Assembly (NCBI RefSeq): GCF_900115775.1
Contig: NZ_FOXS01000010.1
Coordinates: forward strand, 1 to 64,000
DNA: 64,000 bases
Direction of reading: 5' to 3'
Source of the DNA: Hymenobacter arizonensis
Lineage (GTDB): Bacteria; Bacteroidota; Bacteroidia; Cytophagales; Hymenobacteraceae
The position numbers were made by a program, and so were the translations under genes. Below the pieces are notes generated by a model. It was not told the DNA's origin, searched no databases, and saw only the letters and a list, made by a program, of their open reading frames with translations. Below, one piece after another: positions 50,933 to 58,703 of this stretch (positions are counted from its first letter, which is position 1; each line of letters starts with the position of its first letter).

Positions 50933-51205
50933 TTATCGGCGAAGTGGCTCGTTGATTAGGTCAATTAAGGGTTCCAGACATAAGCCATAGCCATTGATTT
51001 CGTCGTTGGTCATGTCTTTGGTGCACAACAGGTCCCCCAGGGCTTCTAGCATGGCTTCGGCCTGGTGTCTCGAGAGATGGAGTTTTTTTTGGTGGTTGGG
51101 CAGCTCGGCCTGTTGCTGGAGAAAAGTGGCTGAGGCATCGTCTTGTAAGGCCAGCTGCTTGTAGGAGTTGGCATCTAGAACGAGGGAGAACCGCGCAGAC
51201 ATCAT
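50933..51205 (-). CDS. Orphan protein of unknown function
   Basis: A 90-residue protein from MMSARFSLVLDANSYKQLAL. Helical middle (LHLSRHQAEAMLEALGDLLC) and acidic end. It opens with a beta strand as small immunity proteins often do. No family recognised. Confidence 0.6.
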   Translation of the reverse strand: MMSARFSLVLDANSYKQLALQDDASATFLQQQAELPNHQKKLHLSRHQAEAMLEALGDLLCTKDMTNDEINGYGLCLEPLIDLINEPLRR

Positions 51206-51233
51206 CCGAACTTTTTGGAAGGCAAAAATTACG

Positions 51234-51285
51234 CTCCTTTCACTGAACGGGCCCAAGTTTAGGGCACCACCGTTTTCGTGAACGT
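51234..51285 (+). repeat. Gene-boundary palindrome, full copy
   Basis: CTCCTTTCACTGAACGGGCC then CAAGTTTAGGGCACCACCGT then TTTCGTGAACG. Confidence 0.65.
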
Positions 51286-51332
51286 TGCGTGGCCCATTCG
51301 CCGCTGGACCTGGTAGCGGAGTTATGCGACCG

Positions 51333-51926
51333 CTATTCTTCCGGTTGGCGCGGGTTTTCCTGGGCGGCGCGCAACCCCCGCATCAGGTCTGCAAACGAAG
51401 GAGAAAGAATTTCCATTGAAAGCGGCTCGTGATAGAGCAGTTCGTGGTCAATCATCACGATGGGGCAATCGTTGTCTTCGGGGCGCTGGTGGTTGGTGTC
51501 AAAACAGACAATGCCCCAGTCTGAATAATCCGCGAAGCAGACATACCCCCGCTTGATGAGTTTGGCCGGGTCCCACGAGTGGAAGTAGGCATTGAGCAGG
51601 GTGTCTTTCCACTCGTAAACGCCGTGGGAAAAGAAGTTGACTTCCTGCTCGGGACGGAGCTCATAGAAGTGTTGGTAACGCAAAAAAGCCTTGTACAAGT
51701 CCGGGTACCGCAGGTTCATCTGCTCCTCTAACTGCTGAACGTCGTGCTCGGTAACCGTGCTGGGGATCGGTTTCCACGGGATCCAGTCGTCCTCTGCGGC
51801 CCTGGTCTCGTCTTGCATCTCCACTGGCATGGCAGGATGCGGCCGATGCATTAGGTCGTTTTGGCGCAACGATTCCAGGGCTACGTCTACAAACTGATGC
51901 ACTACGCGGAGGTCAACAGGGGTCAT
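51333..51926 (-). CDS. SUKH-family (SMI1/KNR4-like) protein
   Basis: A 197-residue protein from MTPVDLRVVHQFVDVALESL. PSTVTEHDVQQLEEQMNLRY, PDLYKAFLRYQHFYELRPEQ, YVCFADYSDWGIVCFDTNHQ, CPIVMIDHELLYHE and SFADLMRGLRA follow the SMI1/KNR4 fold, with FADYSDWGIVCFD as the signature strand pair. Lone gene between boundary elements; orphan immunity role likely. Confidence 0.82.
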   Translation of the reverse strand: MTPVDLRVVHQFVDVALESLRQNDLMHRPHPAMPVEMQDETRAAEDDWIPWKPIPSTVTEHDVQQLEEQMNLRYPDLYKAFLRYQHFYELRPEQEVNFFSHGVYEWKDTLLNAYFHSWDPAKLIKRGYVCFADYSDWGIVCFDTNHQRPEDNDCPIVMIDHELLYHEPLSMEILSPSFADLMRGLRAAQENPRQPEE

Positions 51927-52002
51927 TGGTTTTTTAAAAAATAGCAAGCCAAGATAGGGTGATTTCCCCGGCTACCTTTTCGTTCGGTTTGCTCTTCCGG
52001 CC

Positions 52003-52152
52003 GTGACTGTTGCAGAACTCAGCGCAACATGCCTACGCACGGTCTCTTGGCAACAACTCAAGCTAAATGGGCCTTGAAACGGGCTTTTATCAGAAGCTTG
52101 GCAGCTGGCGTACCCGCTTTCTGAACTACTCACAGGGTTCTGCAACCGCCAC
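52003..52152. mobile_element. 150-bp MITE-like insert C
   Basis: Ends GTGACTGTTGCAGAACT and GGTTCTGCAACCGCCAC are inverted with two or three mismatches. No target duplication is left. It is again located inside a boundary element (right side CTGTGGCTAAACGG). Confidence 0.6.
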
Positions 52153-52172
52153 GACGCTGTGGCTAAACGGTT

Positions 52173-52784
52173 TCACGTCGCCGTGAAGTGCGCTTGGCAA
52201 TAGTTCATGGCGGCCCGGAAACGCGGGACGCATCCGCTCGTACTGGCCGTATAGGCGTGTTTGGTGGCATGCTGCTCCCGGGTGGAACGGTATTGCTCCC
52301 ACAAGCCGCCCGATGCCATGAAAGGGCGAGCGTGGTCCGTGCCGCGCTGCTCATCAAGCCAGAGCAGGGCCGGCAGGGCCCATTCTTGGTCGTACGCCAA
52401 GTCCGGGCGGGGGAGGAATTTTTCCAGGTACTGCGTCAGCCGTGACGCCCCGGCTTCCGTGGCAAAGCACGCGAGCGCAAAACAGTGGCCTTGCCCGGCA
52501 AAGCACGTCTTGCTGGCCACCAAGAGGTCCCCGATGACGGGCCCAAACTGGTGCCACCCTTTCAGGCCGCATAGCCAACTGCCAATCAATTGTTCCCGCC
52601 AATGCCCGTGCAGCAGGCGCTGGACGACGCCTTCCTCCAACGCGGGCAACGCGGCGGCGACCCAGCGGTTGAACAAGACCTGTTCGTTCGTGGGCGCATG
52701 TAAGTAATTGGCGCCTAACACCAGCAAGTGATGAGGCGTTACCCACCGGCTTATAAACTCTTGGTCCCACGTCTTATTGAGCAT
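52173..52784 (-). CDS. DUF6000-like protein
   Basis: A 203-residue protein from MLNKTWDQEFISRWVTPHHL. LIGSWLCGLKGWHQFGPVIG, DLLVASKTCFAGQGHCFALA, CFATEAGASRLTQYLEKFLP, RPDLAYDQEWALPALLWLDE follow the DUF6000 pattern, an all-helical protein of unknown role found in toxin-immunity clusters. Several conserved Cys residues (CGLK, TCFAGQGHCFALACFA). Lone gene. Confidence 0.75.
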   Translation of the reverse strand: MLNKTWDQEFISRWVTPHHLLVLGANYLHAPTNEQVLFNRWVAAALPALEEGVVQRLLHGHWREQLIGSWLCGLKGWHQFGPVIGDLLVASKTCFAGQGHCFALACFATEAGASRLTQYLEKFLPRPDLAYDQEWALPALLWLDEQRGTDHARPFMASGGLWEQYRSTREQHATKHAYTASTSGCVPRFRAAMNYCQAHFTAT

Positions 52785-52798
52785 ATCCCAAACATACC

Positions 52799-52849
52799 CT
52801 CCTTCAACTGAACAGGGCGCGTTTACCTTGCCACCGTTTGGCTGAACCG
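52799..52849 (+). repeat. Gene-boundary palindrome, full copy
   Basis: CTCCTTCAACTGAACAGGGC then GCGTTTACCTTGCCACCGTT then TGGCTGAACCG; between two divergent genes. Confidence 0.7.
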
Positions 52850-52902
52850 TCAATGATGCAGTCTACCTTTAGTGGCACGCTTCCTCGTTCTGTCCCGGCT
52901 TT

Positions 52903-53622
52903 ATGCGCTCACTCTGGCTTCGTCATAGGTGGTGGCTCCGCGCCCCGTTGCACGCGCTACTGCTCTTGGGGGTGCTATTCTGCGCTAATGCGTTGCCGTT
53001 TCTGCCCGGTCCGGGGCGTGCTGCTGCGTGGGTGAACGGGGCCACGGACTGGTTCAACGGACTTTGGTATGACTGGAACGTCGCCCTGCCGGGGGCGGCG
53101 GTCGCCTGTGGGGCTGCCATGCTGGGGCTACTGGCCGGCGCCTTCGTACCCGCGTGGCGCCGGCGCGGTCAGCCCGTTGCCCTGTTCGGGTTGGTGCTAA
53201 GCGCCGGCCTGCTGCCGGCCTCGTTCGCCAGCTCCGGCTGGCGCCAGGAACGGCTCGAGCCCTGGAGCCGGCGCTACTCCATTCGGCGCGCGCAGCCGCT
53301 GCTGGACGCGCTGGCCCACTACCGCCGACGCCGCGGCAGCTACCCGGCGAAACTGGCCGATTTGGTGCCCGGGTACCTGCCCGCCCTGCCCACGCCGGGC
53401 ACGCTCGGTGCTGGACCGTTTCGTTACGGACGCCAAGACAGCGTCTTCTCCTTGAGTTGGGCGTACCCCAAGGCCCTGGCTTCGATCGGGTGCCGGTACG
53501 AGGTCAGTTACGTGCCGGGACGAGGAACCTACGCGGGCAATTGGTTCTACCCGGCGGGGGCACCGGGCTGGTTGGTGGAAGTCCAGGAAACCGGCCCGCT
53601 TCCACTACCTGCGCCCGATTAG
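52903..53622 (+). CDS. Orphan membrane protein
   Basis: A 239-residue protein: three N-terminal spans (APLHALLLLGVLFCANALPF, LPGAAVACGAAMLGLLAGAF, PVALFGLVLSAGLLPASFAS), then a ~125-residue periplasmic domain including LLDALAHYRRRRGSYPAKLA DLVPGYLP, a helix-then-turn phrase also seen in pilin-like proteins (YP..L..LVP.YL). Unknown function. Confidence 0.65.
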   Translation: MRSLWLRHRWWLRAPLHALLLLGVLFCANALPFLPGPGRAAAWVNGATDWFNGLWYDWNVALPGAAVACGAAMLGLLAGAFVPAWRRRGQPVALFGLVLSAGLLPASFASSGWRQERLEPWSRRYSIRRAQPLLDALAHYRRRRGSYPAKLADLVPGYLPALPTPGTLGAGPFRYGRQDSVFSLSWAYPKALASIGCRYEVSYVPGRGTYAGNWFYPAGAPGWLVEVQETGPLPLPAPD

Positions 53623-53670
53623 TAGTTTCCTGAGCGGCAGACTGACAGAAGGCCAAGTGGTTAACATTAC

Positions 53671-53706
53671 ACTTCTCATGTTATTCTGACCGTTTCAGTG
53701 AACTGG
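53671..53706 (+). repeat. Gene-boundary palindrome
   Basis: ATGTTATTCTGACCGTTTCA then GTGAACTGG. Confidence 0.55.
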
Positions 53707-53743
53707 TATTTGGCAAGGCGCTCTGTAGCCCTTACCTAGCACG

Positions 53744-54196
53744 ATGAACGAACTACAGCGCCTAACCGACGAGACACAGCATCAGGCCCCGTCACCGCCT
53801 TGGATGGTGCTCACCGTACAAGGAGTGCAAGACCCAAAGCGCTGCTTGGCTTCCGTGGTGGAAGTCATGCAGGCCGTGTTGACCATCCCCGCGCCCCTCT
53901 GGGAAGAGGGAAAGGAAGCGCAGTGGGCGGCCGTGCTGCCGGAGTGGTTTGTCACGAGCATGACCCGGTATACGCTGCCGGAGATAATGGCCCGGCCAGA
54001 ACAGTGGCATTTTGAATCGTGGGTGGCCACGATGTGTGCCCGCGAGTGGGAGTGGTGGAGTTCGGCGGCCGGCCCCGGCTGGTTTCAGATAAGTGTGGAC
54101 CTGATGGGGTTGCCTTCCAACGTGGAGCCCTTGTTTTACCTCGTGCACGCCTGTTGCGAGAAGGGCTACCGGCTCACCGTAACAGAGGATGAATAG
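53744..54196 (+). CDS. Orphan soluble protein
   Basis: A 150-residue Trp-rich protein (MNELQRLTDETQHQAPSPPW, MVLTVQGVQDPKRCLASVVE, CAREWEWWSSAAGPGWFQIS, VEPLFYLVHACCEKGYRLTV). Mixed alpha/beta, no signal peptide. No family recognised; the setting suggests an immunity-type protein. Confidence 0.6.
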   Translation: MNELQRLTDETQHQAPSPPWMVLTVQGVQDPKRCLASVVEVMQAVLTIPAPLWEEGKEAQWAAVLPEWFVTSMTRYTLPEIMARPEQWHFESWVATMCAREWEWWSSAAGPGWFQISVDLMGLPSNVEPLFYLVHACCEKGYRLTVTEDE

Positions 54197-54208
54197 CTAC
54201 TTATCCAT

Positions 54209-54240
54209 CGCTTTGCTGTTTCGACCGTTTCCGTAAACCT
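54209..54240 (+). repeat. Gene-boundary palindrome
   Basis: CGCTTTGCTGTTTCGACCGT then TTCCGTAAACCTG. Confidence 0.55.
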
Positions 54241-54337
54241 GCACTTCCTTGGCGTCGACAAGCACGTGACCCCGCCGACGCCCAACGCCGACCTTGGGGT
54301 CATTGTCAGCCAACAACCGGCCACCTGCCGCGCTGGT

Positions 54338-55195
54338 TTACTTTCCCGCTTGGCGGATGGTGATCGGCAGGGTGAGTTTAACGGGCATGGGTCGGCCGTT
54401 TTGCCGGCCGGGCACCAAGGCCGGGAGGCGTTTCACGGCCGCCAGCACGGCCGCATCGGTTTGGGGCGCCAGGCCTGTGACAATGCCGGGCTCGCGGATG
54501 CCGCCCCGCGTGGTGACCACAAACGCCACCACGACGCGGCCCGCCACGGCGTTGGCCGGTAAGACCAGTTGCTGCTCAATGGCGGTGATCAGGGCGTTCC
54601 TCCCCGGACGGCTCGCCAGGTGCGGCATCTCTTCGACGTGGGTGTACACCCGATTCGGTACTTGTTCCGTCCATTCTGATGAAACGGGGCTGCTGGATTC
54701 GCTGCTTAGTTCGGGCACAGTGTTTTCGTTGGAGATAATCGAAACGGTTAGTTCCGTGGTGTTAGCGGGCTGCAAGCGGCGGAAGGCCCACTGCACCCGG
54801 AGCTCAACCGCCACGGGCTGCCCAGCCAACCGGCCCGGCCGGAGTAGCGGCAGCCGGCGAAAAGTGGTGCGAATGGCCTCGTCCACCGCCGCGGGAATGC
54901 GGCCACTGGTGCGGGAACGGTCAAAGGTGACGGTCGTCACCTTTCCGGCCGGGGTTACCACCGCCTCCAGGTCAACCGCGCCGTTGACCTGTGCGGGCGG
55001 CACGTGGGCAGGGTAGCGAAAGTTGCGCACGAGCGCCGCTTCCAGTGCCGCTGTGCCCCCCCCGGAGGGCAAGTGCGGCATTTGGTCGACCGCGTCGAAG
55101 GCATAGACCTTCGCCCGGGCCTGCGCCTGCGCCACCTGCGGCCGATTCGTTAGCAACCCCAGGGCCAGGGGCCCCAGAACGGGTAATAACTTCAT
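54338..55195 (-). CDS. Exported protein with two TonB-C domains
   Basis: A 285-residue protein from MKLLPVLGPLALGLLTNRPQ, signal peptide. Two TonB C-terminal domains in tandem: first VDQMPHLPSGGGTAALEAAL with VNGAVDLEAVVTPAGKVTTV; second VEEMPHLASRPGRNALITAI with VAGRVVVAFVVTTRGGIREP. Each begins with the VYxxVexMPxLP phrase common in Bacteroidota energy transducers, but no N-terminal membrane anchor and no Pro-rich stalk are present, so it is not a classical TonB. The protein at 39898 ends in the same domain. Confidence 0.8.
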   Translation of the reverse strand: MKLLPVLGPLALGLLTNRPQVAQAQARAKVYAFDAVDQMPHLPSGGGTAALEAALVRNFRYPAHVPPAQVNGAVDLEAVVTPAGKVTTVTFDRSRTSGRIPAAVDEAIRTTFRRLPLLRPGRLAGQPVAVELRVQWAFRRLQPANTTELTVSIISNENTVPELSSESSSPVSSEWTEQVPNRVYTHVEEMPHLASRPGRNALITAIEQQLVLPANAVAGRVVVAFVVTTRGGIREPGIVTGLAPQTDAAVLAAVKRLPALVPGRQNGRPMPVKLTLPITIRQAGK

Positions 55196-55229
55196 GCCGC
55201 AAGGTAGACGTGGTTCTGCGAAGAACGGA

Positions 55230-55263
55230 ACGCTCGTTTTCTTATTCGGACCGCTGGCGTGCC
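55230..55263 (+). repeat. Gene-boundary palindrome
   Basis: CGCTCGTTTTCTTATTCGGA then CCGCTGGCGTGCC; the right arm has decayed. Confidence 0.5.
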
Positions 55264-55368
55264 TGCTTACCTCTTGGCCCGCAACGGAGCACGGGAAGGG
55301 TAAACCGCCGGCCGTTTTCGTCAGAGGGCAGCACCAGGCACCTGCTCGCGCGCAACCTGGTGCCCCTG

Positions 55369-55497
55369 ATGCTCGACCCCCGCCTCTACGACGTGCTGGC
55401 CGAAGCCCTCGCCACCCGAGCGGGGCGCTGGTTTAAAGGGCTGCTGGTCGGGCTCGTGTTAGGGGCCCTGCTCGCCGGCGTTTACCTGAGCTACTGA
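55369..55497 (+). CDS. 42-residue membrane micro-protein, copy 2
   Basis: MLDPRLYDVLAEALATRAGR then WFKGLLVGLVLGALLAGVYL SY: same length and plan as the protein at 48888, with about 70 percent identity by eye. One membrane span, likely C-terminus outside. Ends TGA. Confidence 0.75.
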   Translation: MLDPRLYDVLAEALATRAGRWFKGLLVGLVLGALLAGVYLSY

Positions 55498-55562
55498 CCG
55501 ACGCAGCCATGCCAACGTGAACGTGAACGAAGCACGCGCCAGGCCCCCGTCAGCGGGGCCTG

Positions 55563-55928
55563 CTACCCCCAAAACGGCTCGGTATCGACCTCCCCCGACG
55601 GCACGGAGCCGTACAGAAACAAGAGCATCGCCAGCGTGGAGAGGTGCAACAACCACATGAGCTCGTATGCTTTCCGGCCGGAATGCGCGGTCCGAATCAA
55701 GGGGCGGGTATGCAGGGTGTACGAGAGCACCAAGCAGACCAGGAGCCAGACGCAGACCCGCAGGGTTGCCTGCGTAAAGGATTCGCGCGTATAATTCGGA
55801 TCGTCTTTCGGCGTGTAAGGCAACCACATGAGCAAGGCGACCCCGTGGGTGAGGAGGCCAATAACGAGCGACTTGGCCATGGGCCAGCGATGCGGGGAAA
55901 ACAGGTCTGCTGAGTGGGTGCGCTCCAT
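55563..55928 (-). CDS. Orphan membrane protein
   Basis: A 121-residue protein with three spans (SLVIGLLTHGVALLMWLPYT, LRVCVWLLVCLVLSYTLHTR, YELMWLLHLSTLAMLLFLYG). It ends TEPFWG, recalling the WGA end of the 58055 and 63182 proteins. Unknown function. Confidence 0.6.
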   Translation of the reverse strand: MERTHSADLFSPHRWPMAKSLVIGLLTHGVALLMWLPYTPKDDPNYTRESFTQATLRVCVWLLVCLVLSYTLHTRPLIRTAHSGRKAYELMWLLHLSTLAMLLFLYGSVPSGEVDTEPFWG

Positions 55929-56026
55929 AGCGAGTGGGTTGGGTGTTCCTGCTGCAATTTTTTTGTCTGCGCGAGAAAGTTAGTCAGCACCAACGCCTCC
56001 TTTGCGGGAACCACCGTTATGGTGGA

Positions 56027-56401
56027 CTAGGGGCGCGGGTACACGACGACTTTGTCTTTGTAGTAGAAAGTAGCAAAGACCTGGTTCCAGCGCGTGGTTT
56101 GCGCAAAGCGCCGGTCGACGACCTGCTGCCAGTCCGGGCGGAACCCGGGCAGATGGGTGAGCAGACCTTGCAGGAGGGCGGCGTAGCCTTCGACGTTGTC
56201 CCACGAGGAATCAGTTGTGAACACGCGGCGGCGGGCGTGCACAAACAGGTAGTAGGTGTTGTCGTTCAGCTCGTCCCCGCCCGCGAGCTTGGCCGCCTCG
56301 ACGCGGGTAATCTCCGACCAAGTCGTGACGCAGCGGCCCGTGGGCAAGTGGATGCCGGCGGCGGTGCACACGTAGCGGGGGCGGGGGGATAAGCGGCACA
56401 T
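56027..56401 (-). CDS. Orphan soluble protein
   Basis: A 124-residue protein. YVCTAAGIHLPTGRCVTTWS EITRVEAAKL then YYLFVHARRRVFTTDSSWDN look like a PH-like strand series; then VEGYAALLQGLLTHLPGFRP is a helix. No family recognised. The first ~15 residues could be removed by a later start. Confidence 0.6.
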   Translation of the reverse strand: MCRLSPRPRYVCTAAGIHLPTGRCVTTWSEITRVEAAKLAGGDELNDNTYYLFVHARRRVFTTDSSWDNVEGYAALLQGLLTHLPGFRPDWQQVVDRRFAQTTRWNQVFATFYYKDKVVVYPRP

Positions 56402-56517
56402 CGGACCAGGATTAGGCGGTAAAGCTATCGCGCCTGCCGCGGAAGGGCCGCGTTTATGGTTAAACCCCTTTACTGAACGTAGCTTAGCCCGCGACTAAGG
56501 CCTTTTTTGCACGTCCC

Positions 56518-57138
56518 ATGACCCATTACGACCCAGACTTTGGGTTTTTATTCTTACGATCCGGGTGGCAAAAGGCACGGAAGGAAGCCCTTCGTACGCC
56601 GCTGACCCGTGAGTGGAAGGATGCCGTCATTGCGTGGGTTCGCCAAGCAACCGTCAGCGAAGGGCTGCGAAGCTTTTTGGTACCGTTCCAGCCGTACGAG
56701 GACTCTGTTAACCATGGTCCCGATGCGGAGTTCGCTGAGAGCAAAACAGGCCTGCTCGCGCTGCTTACCGGTGACGCAACCAAGGGCCTCAAACGCCAAC
56801 TGGCCACGCTGCATTTTTATCGGCAGAACCTGGCGGTCTTTCCGGAGCGGTTCATTGAGCCGTCACCCGCGCTCTTTTTCTCCGAGCCTTTGGTCGCGGC
56901 GCTGCGGCACGGGCCGTTGGATTTGCGCGGGGAACTGTATGAGAGTGGGCCCACAATTGCCTATGAGTTGGAGCCGGAATGCTTCTACTATGCGGTTAGC
57001 CAGGAGTTTGCAGGCGAAGTGATCAGGCACTTACCGCCTCCCCTACCAGCACGCAAACCGCATGACCTGAACCTGTTTCTTTCCCTGGCCCACGCTTCTG
57101 CCATGGGGGAGGTAGAAATGCTTGTGATGGATAAATAA
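56518..57138 (+). CDS. Orphan soluble protein
   Basis: A 206-residue protein: MTHYDPDFGFLFLRSGWQKA, GLRSFLVPFQPYEDSVNHGP, LLALLTGDATKGLKRQLATL, ECFYYAVSQEFAGEVIRHLP. Mixed alpha/beta; no family recognised. Followed by a boundary element carrying insert D. Confidence 0.6.
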   Translation: MTHYDPDFGFLFLRSGWQKARKEALRTPLTREWKDAVIAWVRQATVSEGLRSFLVPFQPYEDSVNHGPDAEFAESKTGLLALLTGDATKGLKRQLATLHFYRQNLAVFPERFIEPSPALFFSEPLVAALRHGPLDLRGELYESGPTIAYELEPECFYYAVSQEFAGEVIRHLPPPLPARKPHDLNLFLSLAHASAMGEVEMLVMDK

Positions 57139-57175
57139 GCGGCGGGGAAAGTACTACTTTTCCACGAAAACCTGC

Positions 57176-57324
57176 GTAGCGGTTGCCAACCGCTTCATGC
57201 GCCCGCTTTAGCTGAAAAAGCAGCAGCTTCCCTTGCTACAAGGGGTTGCCAAGCAGAAATGCAAGCAGGTGGGAGCACCACATGGGGGCGCCAGTGCCCG
57301 GTCGTGGAGTTCAGCAACCGCCAC
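57176..57324. mobile_element. 149-bp MITE-like insert D
   Basis: Ends GTAGCGGTTGCCAAC and GTTCAGCAACCGCCAC are imperfect complements. The right flank CGTTAAAGTGAACAG is the right arm of the boundary element. The whole 57139-57519 interval has no gene. Confidence 0.5.
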
Positions 57325-57519
57325 CGTTAAAGTGAACAGAAACTGGTTCTCTACGAAAGGAACGGAGGGAGTGTCGGGCACTCAGTGAAGCAAAGAACCC
57401 GCTTAAAATAAACTTTGCAATTCAAAGTACTTTATGATACCTTTGCAGGATGACTTCTGCCCCCGTGGCTGGCGCCCCACGGCGGCCTTCAACTGCCACG
57501 ATCCCGCTGTGCTCCGCCG

Positions 57520-57846
57520 ATGAACCCTCTCCCTCGCCTCGTGACCTTTTACCGGTACGTGTTGCCCGTGGCCCTGGGGCTGCAGTTTTTGGGCTTCCCC
57601 CCCTTCGTTGCGTGGGTCGCGCGACTCAGTGGCCACCACAACGAAGTCACCGGGCTCTACCTGCTGGCCATTTGGTGCATCTTGCTCGGTGCCGTCTGCT
57701 ACCGGCAAGTGCGCTGGGCCCGCATCAACTACCCCGGTTTGGCCGAGCGGTATTGGTTTCTCCTAGGCTTATCCGTGCTGGCGTGGGCGGTTTGCCTCAT
57801 CGGGCTGTTGCTGGATGGGACGCGGGCGTTCGGAGCCATGGATTGA
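57520..57846 (+). CDS. Orphan membrane protein
   Basis: A 108-residue protein with three spans (RYVLPVALGLQFLGFPPFVA, LYLLAIWCILLGAVCYRQVR, FLLGLSVLAWAVCLIGLLLD). Unknown function. Confidence 0.6.
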   Translation: MNPLPRLVTFYRYVLPVALGLQFLGFPPFVAWVARLSGHHNEVTGLYLLAIWCILLGAVCYRQVRWARINYPGLAERYWFLLGLSVLAWAVCLIGLLLDGTRAFGAMD

Positions 57847-58054
57847 GTAAGGGAGGCTCTTCAACACCAGCGGTGAACAGTGCGCTAATGTTAGAGGCTA
57901 TTGGGCTTACCGAGCTCGCATTCGCCAATCGACTATACCATTCCGGCCCGCGCCGCCTACGCTGCTTCCGGAGCATCGGAGGCTGATAAGGGACACCTTT
58001 TTAAAGAAAATCAGCAACCGGCTTCGCTCCGAGCAGGACGGAAACCTTTGGTCA

Positions 58055-58402
58055 ATGCCGTCATTCGCACAAATAAGAAAGGGAATTTTCTGGGCGGCCG
58101 GCGTGCTGCTCGCCACGGCGGCACTCATTGGAATCGTATGGCTGGAACTACGTTTTGTTCCAGACCTGATCGGGGATGAATCCTTATCCCGGTACCTACT
58201 GGTGCATTTCATAGTACTTCTCGTCTCGCACGGACTGGTGTATTACGGGTTTTCCCGCCGTATCCCCAGCACGACTTGGTATCACCGCCTCCTGCGAATA
58301 GCCATGGGATTCGGCCATGCCTTTGCCTTGCTGCCGTGGTTAGCCCTGCTCCTGCTTTTCGTGAGCGCGAGCGGCAGTTGGAGCCCGATGTGGGGGGCTT
58401 AA
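58055..58402 (+). CDS. Membrane protein, WGA family copy 1
   Basis: A 115-residue protein with three spans (GIFWAAGVLLATAALIGIVW, LVHFIVLLVSHGLVYYGFSR, ALLPWLALLLLFVSASGSWS). GLVYYGFSRRIPSTTWYHRL LRIAMGFGHAFAL aligns with GGVYFRFTRAIPHAPSWRYR LLRGAMGVGHLLAL of the protein at 63182, and both end WGA. Unknown function. Confidence 0.7.
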   Translation: MPSFAQIRKGIFWAAGVLLATAALIGIVWLELRFVPDLIGDESLSRYLLVHFIVLLVSHGLVYYGFSRRIPSTTWYHRLLRIAMGFGHAFALLPWLALLLLFVSASGSWSPMWGA

Positions 58403-58436
58403 AGGCGTGTCCCATCCAATACTCCTTGAACTGCAT

Positions 58437-58486
58437 CGCCGCTAACCTGCTTACGGAACCACCGTTTCGGAAACAGGTTAGCGGCG
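58437..58486. repeat. Boundary element with long perfect hairpin
   Basis: CGCCGCTAACCTG (58437-58449) and CAGGTTAGCGGCG (58474-58486) are exact complements around CTTACGGAACCACCGTTTCG. It is preceded by ACTCCTTGAACTG, so it belongs to the boundary family. It lies in the 58403-58703 gap, which holds no gene. Confidence 0.65.
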
Positions 58487-58653
58487 AACGATTCGTGACC
58501 AGTAAGAATCTTATCCCGACCACTACGTCACACAATCACTTCCTGGGCCCGAACTTGGCCGGGTGTTCCCAAAAACAGCTGGCGCTGGGTTGCGCTTCGC
58601 CCGTCCCGGGGCCTGAACGGGGGCCTTCCGGGTCCGCCGAGCCGCCGACCCCT

Positions 58654-58661
58654 TACCTTGG
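58654..58661 (+). promoter_or_regulatory. Promoter -7 box
   Basis: TACCTTGG, 42 bases before the ATG at 58704; two bases from the TAnnTTTG ideal. Confidence 0.35.
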
Positions 58662-58703
58662 GGAACCGCACGGGTGTGCGGCACTGATCACCCTTTATTC
58701 GGA

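Noticed and set aside
45539..58486. Boundary elements as simple Rho-independent terminators
   Set aside because: Most lack a T run, many lie between divergent starts where no terminator is needed, and arms are short; a terminator role may hold for some copies only.
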